Part shown: in pieces, positions 35,562 to 45,558 of the stretch
Position numbering within the stretch: the stretch's first letter is position 1
Layout: the number at the start of each line of letters is the position of its first letter
Source: Candidatus Kapaibacterium sp.
GTDB lineage: Bacteria; Bacteroidota; Ignavibacteria; Kapaibacteriales; Kapaibacteriaceae
Length of the DNA: 64,000 nucleotides
Direction of reading: 5' to 3'
Assembly (NCBI GenBank): GCA_022842685.1
Contig: JALHPC010000011.1
Location: forward strand, 1 to 64,000
Position numbers and translations under genes: made by a program
Notes under the pieces: generated by a model
What the model was told of the DNA's origin: nothing
Seen by the model: only the letters and a program-made list of their open reading frames with translations
The model's database searches: none

Positions 35562-35565
35562 ACCG

Positions 35566-35572
35566 CAATTTA
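35566..35572 (-). promoter_or_regulatory. Promoter-like box 4 nt before leuS
   Basis: The minus strand reads TAAATTG, CGGT, ATG. It is one T short of TAnnTTTG but at the same 4-nt spacing as the pyrF, elbB and miaE boxes. Confidence 0.35.
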
Positions 35573-35611
35573 CCACGCATGGAGGCCAGGATAGGCATGG
35601 CGGCCGCCCCC

Positions 35612-36604
35612 TTACGCCATATCCACAACGAGATTGCCGACCTTACGGCCAGAGTCAACGCGTTGGTGGGCCGATGCAATTGACGACAGTGGCACGATGG
35701 CGTCGATGACGGTGCGAAGGCGCCCTTCGGCTAGATGCTTCACAAGTTCGGCAACGTCGGACGCACGCTCGGCCGCCGATGCAGAGTAAACCTTAGGAAG
35801 AAGTGTAGCCGTGAGCATCTGCGCAAGATCAGCCACGGCAAGCGCAAGACGTCCACCAGGCGCAAGAAGACGGCGTCCGTCGGCTATCGAGAGGTTACCG
35901 ACAGTGTCGAGCACAACGTCGTAGCGTTCGGGTAAACTGCCTACATCCTGGGCTGTGTAATCAACCACATGGTGCGCTCCGAGTTTACGCACGAGGTTTA
36001 CGTTTAGCGTGCTGGTAACACCGGTCACATTTGCACCCATGATACGGCCCAGTTGAACTGCGGCTGTGCCTATGGCACCCGAAGCTCCGATAACGAGGAG
36101 GCGTTCACCGCGGGCCAGCTTTGCTACGTCGCGCAAGAACACAAGTGCTGTGGTTCCACCAAAGAGTATGCCGGCGGCCTGATGGTGCGTTACAACGTCG
36201 GGCACGTGAGCGTAGGCCTTGCCGTGCCGTACCACAACGTATTCGGCATGGCAGCCGAGTGACAAGCCCGTCATGCCACAAAGGCGCGAGCCAATGGCGA
36301 CGTCGTGAACGCTGTTGCCTATGGCGTGGACCATGCCAGAGAAGCAGCTGCCGAGAATGGGTTGCCGCGGAGCCCGCAGACCAAAGGCCAGCCTTCCAGG
36401 GATACCGAAGCCCCTTGGAAAGCGAGCGGCACGAATGCGGGCATCGGCAGAGGATACGCAGGTTGCGTGATTGCGTACCAAAATGCCATCGGCTGGAAGA
36501 GCAGGCAGGGGCGTTTGGACGAGGTTGATGAGGGCAGGCGAGCCGTAGGCGTTGCAGGCAGCCGCCTGCATTGTGGAAGGGAGGTCGGGTATCGACGCGT
36601 TCAT
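35612..36604 (-). CDS. Medium-chain (zinc-type) dehydrogenase/quinone oxidoreductase
   Basis: 330 residues. The N-terminal GroES-like domain (ILVRNHATCVSSADARIRAA) is followed by an NADPH-binding Rossmann domain (RLLVIGASGAIGTAAVQLGR, VVDYTAQDV, YDVVLDTVGN). There is no cluster of four cysteines for structural zinc, so a quinone oxidoreductase-like, zinc-free enzyme is more likely than an alcohol dehydrogenase. Substrate unknown. The first ATG at 36604 gives MNASIPDLPSTMQAAAC; M12 could also be the start. It is monocistronic and divergent from the M23 peptidase gene. One AAGGGGC word (36626) lies in its upstream region. Confidence 0.87.
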   Translation of the reverse strand: MNASIPDLPSTMQAAACNAYGSPALINLVQTPLPALPADGILVRNHATCVSSADARIRAARFPRGFGIPGRLAFGLRAPRQPILGSCFSGMVHAIGNSVHDVAIGSRLCGMTGLSLGCHAEYVVVRHGKAYAHVPDVVTHHQAAGILFGGTTALVFLRDVAKLARGERLLVIGASGAIGTAAVQLGRIMGANVTGVTSTLNVNLVRKLGAHHVVDYTAQDVGSLPERYDVVLDTVGNLSIADGRRLLAPGGRLALAVADLAQMLTATLLPKVYSASAAERASDVAELVKHLAEGRLRTVIDAIVPLSSIASAHQRVDSGRKVGNLVVDMA

Positions 36605-36689
36605 AGAGTAGGCCGTAGGTTGGCAAAGGGGCGCGTGGAACGCATTTCGAATTGTCGAGTTTCAGGCGCAGGGTATCGCCAGCCAGACG

Positions 36690-36696
36690 TAATTTG
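36690..36696 (+). promoter_or_regulatory. Promoter-like box 5 nt before the M23 peptidase gene
   Basis: TAATTTG then TCGGC then ATG. It is one T short of the consensus, in the leaderless spacing class. Confidence 0.35.
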
Positions 36697-36701
36697 TCGG
36701 C

Positions 36702-37934
36702 ATGCAAACTCCTCGCAACGTTTCAACGCTTCTTCTGTCCGAGACACGCCACAGAATTGCATGGTACATTCTCATTGTACTGTTAGCAACGGTAACGGAG
36801 ATGGTCCATTCGCAAACGCCGCCACTATTGTTTGGGCTACCCATCGAGGGCACGATAGGAACGGACGTGTTTATCATCAACCACGTAGATCACGATCAGC
36901 GCGACTCTGCTGTTTTAGACGTTATGTGTAGCTGGCAAACGTATGATGGGCATCGGGGAACCGATTTTGCTCTGCGTTCCTTTCGAAGCATGGACTCGGG
37001 CGTACACGTCTTAGCTGCAGCCAGAGGCAAGGTAGTGGCCATCGTTGATACCCTGCCAGATCGTAACAAAGCCGTCGATCGCAGCTTGGGGTTTGGCAAC
37101 TACATCGCCATTGAACATCCCGAGGGCTACGTAACCTACTACGCACACAATAGACGTGGCTCGGCTCTTGTGTCCCTTAATTCCATTGTGAATAAGGGGC
37201 AACGAATTGCGCTGGTGGGCTCTAGCGGAACCAGCGAAGACCCACACTTGCATTTTGAAGTGTGGCGTGTTGTGGACCCTTTTGCTGGGAGCTGCTCGCC
37301 AGATGCCAATCATTGGGTGACGCCGCCGCAGTATCAAACGGACTATCGTCTGATTGACTGCGACGTAACGACCTGGCCGCCCTCCTTGGATACCCTGCGT
37401 GAACGTCCGCCTACGGCAACATCCGTTACCGTTGCCGACACGGTCATTACATTTTGGGCCTTACAGCAGATGGTGCAAACCTCCGACCGTTTAGGCGTTC
37501 GATGGCGTACGCCCACAAACGAAACGTGGTTTTCGTTCGAAATGGATGCCGGCAGAACATCAACCTACTACTACTGGTGGTCGTGGATACGAAGGCCGCA
37601 AGAAGCGGGAGATTGGACAGTAGAGTACCTGCGCAACGGCGAGGTTGTGGCAAGCAGGGCGTTCAACGTATTGCCGACGTCTGGAGTGGCGAACAAGGGC
37701 GACGCGACTGCGATTCGCATGACCGTATTCGGCGACGTATTGCGATGCGAAGTTGACCGTACGTGCCAGATTCGGACGTTTGACACAGCGGGAAACCTAC
37801 TCAACATACATACGCTAGACGCAGGCATACATGCCGTTATGTTGCCAGCTAACGCAGCGGTAGCCATCGAAGTAGTTGCTGGCAATGTTGTTCTGGCTCG
37901 CACCGTGGCTATTACACAAGCCCTAGGAAGATAG
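36702..37934 (+). CDS. M23 family metallopeptidase (LytM/peptidoglycan endopeptidase type)
   Basis: 410 residues with an N-terminal membrane anchor or signal (WYILIVLLATVTEMVHS). The M23 zinc site is complete: H84 and D88 in YDGHRGTDF, H149 in YAHN, and H182/H184 in EDPHLHFEVW. The remaining 200 residues form a beta-rich C-terminal region (FSFEMDAGRTSTYYYWWSW) ending in an Ig-like fold with R-TFDTAGNLLNIHTL, possibly a degenerate sorting or anchoring domain. It probably cleaves peptidoglycan cross-bridges or peptide substrates in the periplasm. Its 3' end overlaps the convergent small membrane gene by 12 nt. Confidence 0.9.
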   Translation: MQTPRNVSTLLLSETRHRIAWYILIVLLATVTEMVHSQTPPLLFGLPIEGTIGTDVFIINHVDHDQRDSAVLDVMCSWQTYDGHRGTDFALRSFRSMDSGVHVLAAARGKVVAIVDTLPDRNKAVDRSLGFGNYIAIEHPEGYVTYYAHNRRGSALVSLNSIVNKGQRIALVGSSGTSEDPHLHFEVWRVVDPFAGSCSPDANHWVTPPQYQTDYRLIDCDVTTWPPSLDTLRERPPTATSVTVADTVITFWALQQMVQTSDRLGVRWRTPTNETWFSFEMDAGRTSTYYYWWSWIRRPQEAGDWTVEYLRNGEVVASRAFNVLPTSGVANKGDATAIRMTVFGDVLRCEVDRTCQIRTFDTAGNLLNIHTLDAGIHAVMLPANAAVAIEVVAGNVVLARTVAITQALGR

Positions 37935-38177
37935 AAGCCCCGAGACAAAAATCCACAGCACCATTGCAATCACAATCGTGCTGAGCGTGCAGCCAAGGTA
38001 GGCCAGTAAGCGACCGCCTCGAACGTCGCGCCGCACGTTGGGTGCTGCCCCCGCAAGACTTATGCCACGCGCCAGGCGCAGCGCCCAGAGGCCGCAAGCC
38101 AAACCGGGTAGCCCCCATACGATGCTAAACGCAATCGAGGCATAGCCCAGCCATACAACCTTGGTGTGGGTGCGCAT
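37923..38177 (-). CDS. Small two-helix membrane protein (DUF4190/CCC-motif-like)
   Basis: 84 residues with two membrane helices, roughly 8-33 (GYASIAFSIVWGLPGLACGL) and 58-80 (LAYLGCTLSTIVIAMVLWIF), joined by a polar Arg-rich loop. The G-LPGL-GLWAL pattern matches small DUF4190-type proteins of Bacteroidota; function unknown. It starts 3 nt after the stop of the metalloprotease gene, so it is probably co-transcribed with it. Confidence 0.7.
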   Translation of the reverse strand: MRTHTKVVWLGYASIAFSIVWGLPGLACGLWALRLARGISLAGAAPNVRRDVRGGRLLAYLGCTLSTIVIAMVLWIFVSGLLSS

Positions 38178-38180
38178 GAC

Positions 38181-40646
38181 TTATCGATTGGGGTTAAGCG
38201 CACGCTCAATCTGCAAGGCCAAGTCCTGCCAGTGCGCTTGCGTGATTACATCGGCTGTCGATGCCCCCTTCAAACGCTTAAGCAGGTTAGAGAGTTGAAG
38301 GCGAGACAGAGAGCGGACGTCGGTGTTGTAAACCATCGGCACGCCAAAAAAGCGGGCAAACGACATCGATTCGGCACTCATGTTGGGCTCGGTAGCTTTG
38401 GTGATGAGTGTCTCTACCCAGGCACGTTGCAGCGAGCGGCGGTAAAAATCACTGGCTTGGCGTTGCTGGAGTTCGCGGAACAGTGGACCTTCGACGTCGG
38501 CATACAATTCCGAGATCGTATAGGCCTCGGCAGGTGTGCGGGCATGGATGTCGAGAAGACGCATGAGCTTGTCGTCGGAAACAACAGATCGCAGCGTCGA
38601 CGATTGCATGTCGGCCAACCGTTGTGCCGAACCCGAGGGGTATAACACGCCAATGATGCGAGGATCGAGAATCCACGTTGGCGTTGTAAAGACGTTCTCG
38701 TGTAAGAAGGAAACGGCTTCGCGCATACGTGTTTTGGGCAACGCAGTGTATTGTGGGCCGGCAACGCCAAACACTTTACGTTCGATTTCGACGCCACCAA
38801 CAAGCGAGGCCACGTGGCCGATCTCACGACGGAATTGACCAACAGCATAGTCGTAATACACGCCTAACTGACGGAACGACTCGCCATCCTTGGCAACGGC
38901 GTCGTAGAGGTACGTCATGAGAAATCGAAGATTCTTAAGGCCAAGCGTTGTCGACGTTATCGCGTCATCACCAAGGTCTTCCATCTGTGCCGTGGGGTCG
39001 ACCGTCATCCACTGCTGCGCTCCAAAGCGGAGCATCTTATCGGTTTCGGAGGCCTTAGCCCAAGCACGAAGGGTGTCGAGTTCGGCATCGGGCGAGGTAG
39101 CGCCGATAATGGGGCGATAGCCCCATCGAATGACGTGTTTGTCATACGGACCTATGCGGGGCAAAAAGCGCGTTACGCCATCGCCGGGCTGCGCCACGTA
39201 ATTGGCGCGAGCATAATCCATGATGGTGGGTGTCGTGCCGTATTTGTTGGTGAACGACGGTGAGCGTAGAGAGTCGGTAGGGTAGGCGTTCGACGCCTTC
39301 ATGTTGTGCGGCAATCCGAGTGTATGGCCAACCTCGTGGGCGGCTACATAGGTCACGAACTGGCCGATGATACTATCTGGAAGTGGCAGCTTGCGTGCAT
39401 TAGGGTCTGCAACGGCCTGTGTAAAGTACCAACCGCTTAGTAGCTTAATGATATTGTGAAACCAACCAATATCGCTTTCGATAATTTCGCCGGTGCGAGG
39501 GTCGTGAATATTCGGTCCGTAGGCGTTTTCGGTTGTCGACGGATAATAACGTATAACGCTGTATCGAGCATCTTCGGGCGACCACTCGGGGTCCTCCTCG
39601 GCCGTTGGTGGGTCGATACATCGAATTGCATTCTTAAATCCTGCGGCTTCAAAGGCCTCGTTCCACCATTCAACGCCATTTTTTAGCCAAGGACGCCATT
39701 GTTCGGGCGTGGCGGGGTCGATATACCACGTGATGGGCTTGATGGGTTCTACAAGTTCGCCACGAAGGAAGGCCGCAGTGTCCTTGGGTTCCAAACGCCA
39801 GCGTAGGATGTACTGACGCGTAACGGCCTCGGTTTCGGGACGTCCGAAATCGGTTTGGTAGAGCGAGAAGAAACCCACACGTGGATCGGCAAGACGCGAC
39901 ATCATCGGCGGATTCGGCAGCTCTACCATCGAGTGGTGCATGGTAAAACTTGCCGTACGCGACGATGGATTCTGTGGTGATTGATCGGCATTAAACGTTA
40001 GGACATTCTCCACCTCGATATTCGTAGGGTAGCTTCGGATATATTCCACAAACGACCGTTCCTTGTCGAGCATGGTGATTTTGGCTTGCTGGCGAACACC
40101 GCGCCCTGGCGACAAAATGCCAACGTCGGAAGTGTATAAATCCGTAACCTCTATAACAACGTTCGACGAGTCCTTGTTAAACGCAGCAATCGGAAAGCTC
40201 CGAATAACCTCTTCGAAATTGGCCGCCCGTACGGCACGGCTAATCGCAAAGCTGTCGGCCGCAACGTTCTCGTACGACACCGTTCGAAGGAGTACCTTTT
40301 CGCCTTTTCGTTCCCATCGCACAACTTGGACGTCATTCTCTTCGCCGCCATAGCCAATCTGCGGCGTTTTGGCAATACGGCTTACCAGCAGAAACTCCTG
40401 CCCCAAACGCTGCTTTGGAATCTCGTAGTAGAACTTATCATCAACGCGGTGCACCGTAAACAACCCCGAATCGGATACGGCCTCCTTCGTGATCACCTCT
40501 GCATAGGGCTTGATCTTCTTCGTTGTTGGTTTAGGGGGCGTCGATGAACTAGCGTCCGATGACTGCTTAGCCGACGAGCAACCGATAGTGGCAACAGCAG
40601 CAAGAACTGTGAACGTGAAACGAAAGAGGTTGTGAGACATGGACAT
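38181..40646 (-). CDS. Zinc metalloprotease lipoprotein (DUF5117/DUF5118, metzincin-like)
   Basis: 821 residues with a lipobox (AVATIGC, C23), so an outer- or inner-membrane lipoprotein. The zinc motif is HEVGHTLGLPHN (HExxHxxGxxH), typical of metzincins, placed about mid-protein after a DUF5117-like beta domain; DUF5118 and a helical C-terminal region follow. These proteins are frequent in Bacteroidota, but their substrates are unknown. The first ATG (40646) and the ATG two codons later (40640) are both possible. It leads a two-gene unit with the small membrane protein. Confidence 0.88.
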   Translation of the reverse strand: MSMSHNLFRFTFTVLAAVATIGCSSAKQSSDASSSTPPKPTTKKIKPYAEVITKEAVSDSGLFTVHRVDDKFYYEIPKQRLGQEFLLVSRIAKTPQIGYGGEENDVQVVRWERKGEKVLLRTVSYENVAADSFAISRAVRAANFEEVIRSFPIAAFNKDSSNVVIEVTDLYTSDVGILSPGRGVRQQAKITMLDKERSFVEYIRSYPTNIEVENVLTFNADQSPQNPSSRTASFTMHHSMVELPNPPMMSRLADPRVGFFSLYQTDFGRPETEAVTRQYILRWRLEPKDTAAFLRGELVEPIKPITWYIDPATPEQWRPWLKNGVEWWNEAFEAAGFKNAIRCIDPPTAEEDPEWSPEDARYSVIRYYPSTTENAYGPNIHDPRTGEIIESDIGWFHNIIKLLSGWYFTQAVADPNARKLPLPDSIIGQFVTYVAAHEVGHTLGLPHNMKASNAYPTDSLRSPSFTNKYGTTPTIMDYARANYVAQPGDGVTRFLPRIGPYDKHVIRWGYRPIIGATSPDAELDTLRAWAKASETDKMLRFGAQQWMTVDPTAQMEDLGDDAITSTTLGLKNLRFLMTYLYDAVAKDGESFRQLGVYYDYAVGQFRREIGHVASLVGGVEIERKVFGVAGPQYTALPKTRMREAVSFLHENVFTTPTWILDPRIIGVLYPSGSAQRLADMQSSTLRSVVSDDKLMRLLDIHARTPAEAYTISELYADVEGPLFRELQQRQASDFYRRSLQRAWVETLITKATEPNMSAESMSFARFFGVPMVYNTDVRSLSRLQLSNLLKRLKGASTADVITQAHWQDLALQIERALNPNR

Positions 40647-40682
40647 CGCGAGAGGATGGAAAGTATCGTAAAGGAATGATTG

Positions 40683-41462
40683 CTAGTGCGGTCGGCTGAT
40701 GGGGTTCACCACGAGGTCGTGCGCAAACGCTTCGGCCGCTTGTTGTATGGCCGCAGCGGGGTCACTGGCAGCAGTTGCTGCGCGAGCAATGCCACGTGAA
40801 ACGTTGAAGACGGCGGGAAGGCCGCCGTTGGCTTGGGCAACCTCGGAGGCCGACGCCCCTTGGGCGCCGATGCCGGGAATAAGCAGCGGCACGTCGCCAA
40901 CGTCAGACCGAATCAACGCCAACTCGGAAGCATGTGTTGCGCCAACAACAAAGCCAAGGTCGGCCCTGCGGGGCCAGCTTTGAACTACGTCCATCACATG
41001 GCGCCAAAGCGGCCGGCCGTGGACGTCGAGGCGTTGGAAATCGTTTGAACCGGCATTCGAGGTTAGACCTAGGACATACACCATCCTGCCTGCCACGTCC
41101 AAAAAGGGCTCGACGGAATCGCGCCCCATGTAGGGGGCAACGGTAACAGCGTCGGCGCCAAGGTCGCCGAAGGCGGCGTCTGCATAAGCGGCCGACGTCG
41201 TGCCAATGTCGCCTCGTTTGGCGTCAAGTATCACGTAGTGCGTTCCGATGTGTTCACGCAGAGCATAGAGCGCATCGATGCCCGGTCGGCCATGTCGCTC
41301 GTAGAAGGCACTGTTGAGCTTGTAGCACGTTGCCACATGCCGGGTAGCGTCTATCACGAGACGACCGAAATCGACCAACCCGCTGGTCGTTGCATCGAAG
41401 CCCGTTGGAAGGTTGTCGATATCAAGGTCGAGGCCTACGCAGAGCCCCGTAGAAGGAATCAT
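40683..41462 (-). CDS. pyrF: Orotidine-5'-phosphate decarboxylase (PyrF, type 2)
   Basis: 259 residues starting MIPSTGLCVGLDLDIDNLPTG. It performs the last step of UMP synthesis. The catalytic block YVILDAKRGDIGTTSAAYAD has the Asp-Lys-Asp array, and the phosphate-binding end is IPGIGAQGASASEV. Length and motif fit the 'long' type 2 PyrF found in Bacteroidota and actinobacteria. A TAGTTTTG box ends 4 nt before the ATG, implying a leaderless transcript. It is divergent from the DUF2851 gene. Confidence 0.95.
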   Translation of the reverse strand: MIPSTGLCVGLDLDIDNLPTGFDATTSGLVDFGRLVIDATRHVATCYKLNSAFYERHGRPGIDALYALREHIGTHYVILDAKRGDIGTTSAAYADAAFGDLGADAVTVAPYMGRDSVEPFLDVAGRMVYVLGLTSNAGSNDFQRLDVHGRPLWRHVMDVVQSWPRRADLGFVVGATHASELALIRSDVGDVPLLIPGIGAQGASASEVAQANGGLPAVFNVSRGIARAATAASDPAAAIQQAAEAFAHDLVVNPISRPH

Positions 41463-41466
41463 GTGG

Positions 41467-41474
41467 CAAAACTA
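41467..41474 (-). promoter_or_regulatory. TAnnTTTG promoter box for pyrF (probable leaderless start)
   Basis: The minus strand reads TAGTTTTG, CCAC, ATG: the same box sequence and spacing as miaE. Confidence 0.55.
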
Positions 41475-41573
41475 CGAATTGCCGCTGCGTCACATTACGC
41501 CCGTGTAATCCCACAAGGAATACGGTGCCCCTTAATCGACGGCATCGTAGGCATCCAGAAACGGAGGATCACA

Positions 41574-42608
41574 GTGGAAAACGTGCATGGCGATGGGCAT
41601 TCGCGCTATGGTAGTAGTGCGGCCGAGGTGAACCGAGCCGATGAGCGGCGTCTGCAGCGGGCGGTGCAGGCCGTGCTGGGCGACCCAGCACGACGATGGC
41701 GCTGTACCGATGGCACCGAGGTTCAGATTGTCGCGTCGGGAATGATCAATCCCTTCGAGGGGCCTGACTTTCGTGACATGGCAGTCTTGCACGACGGACT
41801 GCTGCATGTGGGAACGGGAGAATTCCATCGACGAGCATCGGAGTGGTACCGCCATGGACATGACGACGACCGACGCTTCGAGAACATCTTGATGCACGTT
41901 GTGATGGTAGACGACGGTGCAGTGCCAGCGGCACGGTGGACGCTGGTGCTGTCGCCCGCCGACGTTGCCCGAGGGATGGCCATGCTGCGCCGGAGCGAAA
42001 CTAACGGCATCGTAGCCGTCGAAGAGCTGCAACATCAGGCGCTATTGCGGCTGCTTCGGCTAACGGCCGAGGCCGACGTTCACGTGCGTCGCACCGGGCG
42101 TGTAGAGGCATGCGTAAACATGACGAACGACTGGATTGAGCGCCTTGCGCGAAAACGACATCGTCCAATTGACATGATGATGTGGGACGCCTTTCGGCGT
42201 CGATTTCCAGAGTCCATTATGGGTCGGCTGATCGCGGGCATCGACGATGTCGAGGCCGAGCAACTCCTCGAGACGATAGACGCCGCCGAGGGCCAGCGGA
42301 TCGGCATCGAGGGCATGGCCATGCGGCGCGAGATTTTCGTGAATGCGGTTTTGCCCGTGTTGTGCGCCGTAGCAAGCGATAACCACCGCATCGTGCTGCT
42401 GCAGTGGTATTGGACGGCCCGAAGCGTGCATCCCTATGGTGCTCTCTTGCGTCGTTATCCGGCGGTACCGCAGTCCTACGTATGGCAGCAGCAGGGCATT
42501 CTTGAGTATCAACGGCACCATGGAACCATCGTGTCGACCTGTGCCGATGTTGTACGGCAATATGGCTTTGACTCCACCCTACGATTTCTGAAAATGGCCA
42601 GTGGTTAG
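41574..42608 (+). CDS. DUF2851 family protein
   Basis: 344 residues from a GTG at 41574, chosen because GGAGG lies 6 nt upstream. The frame stays open back into the antisense of pyrF, but that part has no coding character. The DUF2851 signature is visible at the N-terminal region (GMINPFEGPDFRDMAVLHDG, GTGEFHRRASEWYRHGHDDD) and in the C-terminal QQGILEYQRHH. The family is conserved in Bacteroidota/Chlorobi, and its function is not known. It precedes the epimerase gene by 51 nt. Confidence 0.85.
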   Translation: MENVHGDGHSRYGSSAAEVNRADERRLQRAVQAVLGDPARRWRCTDGTEVQIVASGMINPFEGPDFRDMAVLHDGLLHVGTGEFHRRASEWYRHGHDDDRRFENILMHVVMVDDGAVPAARWTLVLSPADVARGMAMLRRSETNGIVAVEELQHQALLRLLRLTAEADVHVRRTGRVEACVNMTNDWIERLARKRHRPIDMMMWDAFRRRFPESIMGRLIAGIDDVEAEQLLETIDAAEGQRIGIEGMAMRREIFVNAVLPVLCAVASDNHRIVLLQWYWTARSVHPYGALLRRYPAVPQSYVWQQQGILEYQRHHGTIVSTCADVVRQYGFDSTLRFLKMASG

Positions 42609-42616
42609 CCAAGCCG

Positions 42617-42624
42617 TAGATTTG
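42617..42624 (+). promoter_or_regulatory. TAnnTTTG promoter box for the epimerase-led operon
   Basis: TAGATTTG, an exact match, 35 nt before the GTG at 42660. Same spacing class as the adk and rpmH boxes. Confidence 0.5.
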
Positions 42625-42659
42625 CAGTCTTCATCATTACTGCAATCAGGATTCATAGC

Positions 42660-43670
42660 GTGTCACGTACTGTACTTATCACCGGGGCCAATGGCGAAAT
42701 GGGCCATGCCCTTATCGACCGCCTAGCGCAAGAGACGTCAACGAACATCATTGCCGTCGACCTACACCCCCTCGACGACCAGTTGGCAGCGAAGGTGGGT
42801 ACGAATTTGGCGGGTGACGTATCGGATCCGCGGCTGTGGGACGAGCTAGGTACGCACGACATCGACGAGGTTTACCATCTTGCAGCGTTGCTCAGTACGA
42901 GCGCCGAGCGCTCGCCGGAACGTGCGCACAACGTCAACGTCAACGGCACGATGGGCCTGCTTAGCATGTCGCGCGCCATTGGCGCCCGCGTTGGGCGTCC
43001 GGTGACGTTTCTTTTCCCCAGCACCATTGCCGTGTACGGGCTGTCATCTGTGGAAGCCAAGGAGCGTGCTGGTGCCGTCAAAGAAGACGAGCATTGCCAG
43101 CCCATCACCATGTACGGCATCAACAAGCTATACTGCGAGCAGTTGGGGTCGTACATGTCGCGCCGTTATGGTCAGCTTCTCGACCAACAGCAAGACGTCT
43201 TGGACTTCCGTGCGCTGCGATTTCCTGGCTTGATTTCGGCGCACACCGTGCCTACCGGTGGTACGAGCGACTATGCGCCCGAGATGATTCACGCCGCAGC
43301 TCAGGGAAAGGACTACGCATGCTTTGTGCGCGCCGACGCTCGCATTCCGTTTATGGCCATGCCCGACGGCGTCCAAGCCCTTCTTCAGCTTGCAGCAGCC
43401 CCTAGGGCATCGCTTTCGCGTACCGTCTACAACATTGGTGCTTTTGCGCCCACGGCAGCTCAAATCGCCAGCCGGGTAACTGGTCATTGGCCGTCGGTTG
43501 CCGTAAGCTATGCACCCCATCCCAAGCGTCAGGCAATTGTAGATTCGTGGTGTGCCGACGTGGACGACTCGGCGGCACGTGCCGACTGGCAGTGGGCACC
43601 ACAGTACGACGAAGAATCAGCGTTCAATACCTACCTCATTCCTACGATCACCGCCCGCTATGGCGGCTAA
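42660..43670 (+). CDS. NAD-dependent epimerase/dehydratase, L-threonine 3-dehydrogenase-like
   Basis: 336 residues from a GTG at 42660. The extended short-chain dehydrogenase fold shows the NAD motif [18 protein letters not shown], the serine/threonine strand [11 protein letters not shown] and the catalytic Y-x3-K in [13 protein letters not shown]. The region [17 protein letters not shown] resembles UDP-galactose-epimerase-like L-threonine dehydrogenases, as known from Bacteroidota, more than sugar epimerases. A threonine-to-glycine route would fit with gcvH elsewhere in the window, but this is inference. The last 11 nt overlap the next gene. Confidence 0.87.
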   Translation: MSRTVLITGANGEMGHALIDRLAQETSTNIIAVDLHPLDDQLAAKVGTNLAGDVSDPRLWDELGTHDIDEVYHLAALLSTSAERSPERAHNVNVNGTMGLLSMSRAIGARVGRPVTFLFPSTIAVYGLSSVEAKERAGAVKEDEHCQPITMYGINKLYCEQLGSYMSRRYGQLLDQQQDVLDFRALRFPGLISAHTVPTGGTSDYAPEMIHAAAQGKDYACFVRADARIPFMAMPDGVQALLQLAAAPRASLSRTVYNIGAFAPTAAQIASRVTGHWPSVAVSYAPHPKRQAIVDSWCADVDDSAARADWQWAPQYDEESAFNTYLIPTITARYGG

Positions 43671-45552
43671 CGCCACGAACGCTCATCGCAACAGACTGTC
43701 AACCGAACAGTCGCCATACCTTCTGCAACACGCCTCTAATCCCGTGGATTGGATGCCGTGGGGGAACGAGGCCTTCGAGCGTGCGCGACAGCTTGACCGC
43801 CCAGTCTTCCTTTCCATTGGCTACGCAACGTGCCATTGGTGTCACGTTATGGAGCGCGAGAGCTTTGAACATGCAGCCGTTGCCGACGTTCTTAACAACC
43901 ACTTTGTAGCCGTCAAGGTTGATCGCGAGGAACGCCCCGACGTCGACGCATTGTACATGGACGTCTGCCAAGCCATGACCGGTCGCGGTGGCTGGCCTCT
44001 CACAGTGCTGACTGATGCCCAACGGCGCCCGTTTTTTGCCGGGACCTACTTCCCGCGCGAGGGTCACCATGGTCGCATGGGCTTACTCGACCTGCTTGAT
44101 CGCGTACTTCACGTGTGGCATAACGACCGCCCGCGTATTGCAGAGCAGTGCGCGTCGATTGCCGAGGCACTGCGCAACCAAGCCGCTGCTAGCGCTGCTG
44201 CAGAGGTGCCCCACGACATTCTAGCAACGGCTGTAGAAGCGCATCAACGCCTCTACGATGCCCAATATGGCGGTTTCGGGTCGGCACCTAAGTTCCCTTC
44301 GGCGCACCATCTACTCCTGCTTATGCAGTCCTCGACCGTGCTTGAAGGGGGCACCGACATCATGGACATGGTAACGTCGACGCTCGACGCCATGCGTGCC
44401 GGAGGGTTGTACGATCATGTGGGTGGGGGATTCCATCGGTATAGCACCGATCGGCAGTGGTTTATGCCGCACTTCGAAAAGATGCTCTACGACCAGGCCA
44501 TGCTTATGCTGGCGTATAGCGAGGCGTACCGCAAGACGGCAGACCCGCTGTACGATAACGTTGTGGCCGACGTTGCCGCCTATGTACGTTGCGAAATGAC
44601 GTCACCCCGAGGTGCCTTTTACAGCGCACAAGACGCCGATACCGAAGGAGTCGAGGGCAGCACGTATGTGTGGACGCTCGACGAGTTTAGCCAGGTCGTT
44701 GGCCCGACGGCTCCACGCCTTGCGGCTCTCTTTGGCATGACGACAGAAGGTACCATGCACGACGAAGCCACCGGAAATGCTACAGGCACCAACATCCTGG
44801 CCTGTGCCCCTGCGGCACTTCGCACGCTGGTGAGCGACGCCGACTGGCTGGCTGTGCGTCCACGTTTGATGGAACGACGGACGCTGCGGCCGCAGCCTCT
44901 TACGGACGATAAGGTGCTCTGCGACTGGAATGGCCTCATGATTGGGGCCTTGGCAAGGGCATCGGTTGTATTCGCCAACGGCGAGTATCAACGCATGGCG
45001 GTAAACGCTTATCGCGACGTCGAAGCGTCGGCCAAGGTTGATGGCCGCTGGTATCACGGATACCGAACCAACGTGTTGAATGCGTCGGCCATTGTCGACG
45101 ACCATGCCGCACTGGCGTGGGCAGCTACAGAGTTGGCCTTGGCAACCGGCCAGGAGCAGTGGCTCGACGCTGCGCGAGGGCATCTCGATATCATTGTCGA
45201 CCAATTTATGGACGACGATGGCGCGATCTATGTAACCGCCCGGCATATAACTGACGTGTTGGCGCGTCAGCGTTCCGACCATGACGGGGCGTATCCATCG
45301 GGAGCAAGCGTAGCGGCCATGGCCATGACCACATATGGCAGGGCCTATGCCGATGCCCTGTGGATAGAGCGAGCCCGACGCATCGTGAGCGCCTTAGGGC
45401 AGCCCCTTACGGCCTCACCGTACGGTTATGCCATGATGATCCATGCGTGGCATGACATCCAGCAGGCCATTGGCGATCCGTGGTGCCGCGACGGCGTATG
45501 CCAGCGCCCCTTGTCCGAGCAGATCATTCCAAGCAATCACGAGCGGATATAG
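43660..45552 (+). CDS. DUF255 thioredoxin-domain protein (YyaL/SSP411 family)
   Basis: 630 residues from the ATG at 43660, inside the end of the epimerase gene (overlap 11 nt). The start gives the family-typical [20 protein letters not shown]. The N-terminal thioredoxin-like domain has [14 protein letters not shown] (CxxC), and the C-terminal half is an (alpha/alpha)6-barrel like N-acylglucosamine epimerases ([20 protein letters not shown]). The function is not established, despite wide conservation. It is followed after 6 nt by the O-antigen-ligase-like gene. Confidence 0.9.
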   Translation: MAANATNAHRNRLSTEQSPYLLQHASNPVDWMPWGNEAFERARQLDRPVFLSIGYATCHWCHVMERESFEHAAVADVLNNHFVAVKVDREERPDVDALYMDVCQAMTGRGGWPLTVLTDAQRRPFFAGTYFPREGHHGRMGLLDLLDRVLHVWHNDRPRIAEQCASIAEALRNQAAASAAAEVPHDILATAVEAHQRLYDAQYGGFGSAPKFPSAHHLLLLMQSSTVLEGGTDIMDMVTSTLDAMRAGGLYDHVGGGFHRYSTDRQWFMPHFEKMLYDQAMLMLAYSEAYRKTADPLYDNVVADVAAYVRCEMTSPRGAFYSAQDADTEGVEGSTYVWTLDEFSQVVGPTAPRLAALFGMTTEGTMHDEATGNATGTNILACAPAALRTLVSDADWLAVRPRLMERRTLRPQPLTDDKVLCDWNGLMIGALARASVVFANGEYQRMAVNAYRDVEASAKVDGRWYHGYRTNVLNASAIVDDHAALAWAATELALATGQEQWLDAARGHLDIIVDQFMDDDGAIYVTARHITDVLARQRSDHDGAYPSGASVAAMAMTTYGRAYADALWIERARRIVSALGQPLTASPYGYAMMIHAWHDIQQAIGDPWCRDGVCQRPLSEQIIPSNHERI

Positions 45553-45558
45553 CGAACG

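Noticed and set aside
34896..35594. Long open frame opposite leuS, and similar ones opposite pyrC (21692-22396), the DUF255 gene (44602-45282) and the large T9SS gene (12486-13166)
   Set aside because: They are antisense to well-recognised genes, show no family features, and reflect codon composition of the real genes.
41238..41573. Longer N-terminus for the DUF2851 protein
   Set aside because: The extension is antisense to pyrF and its promoter; a GGAGG site supports the GTG at 41574.
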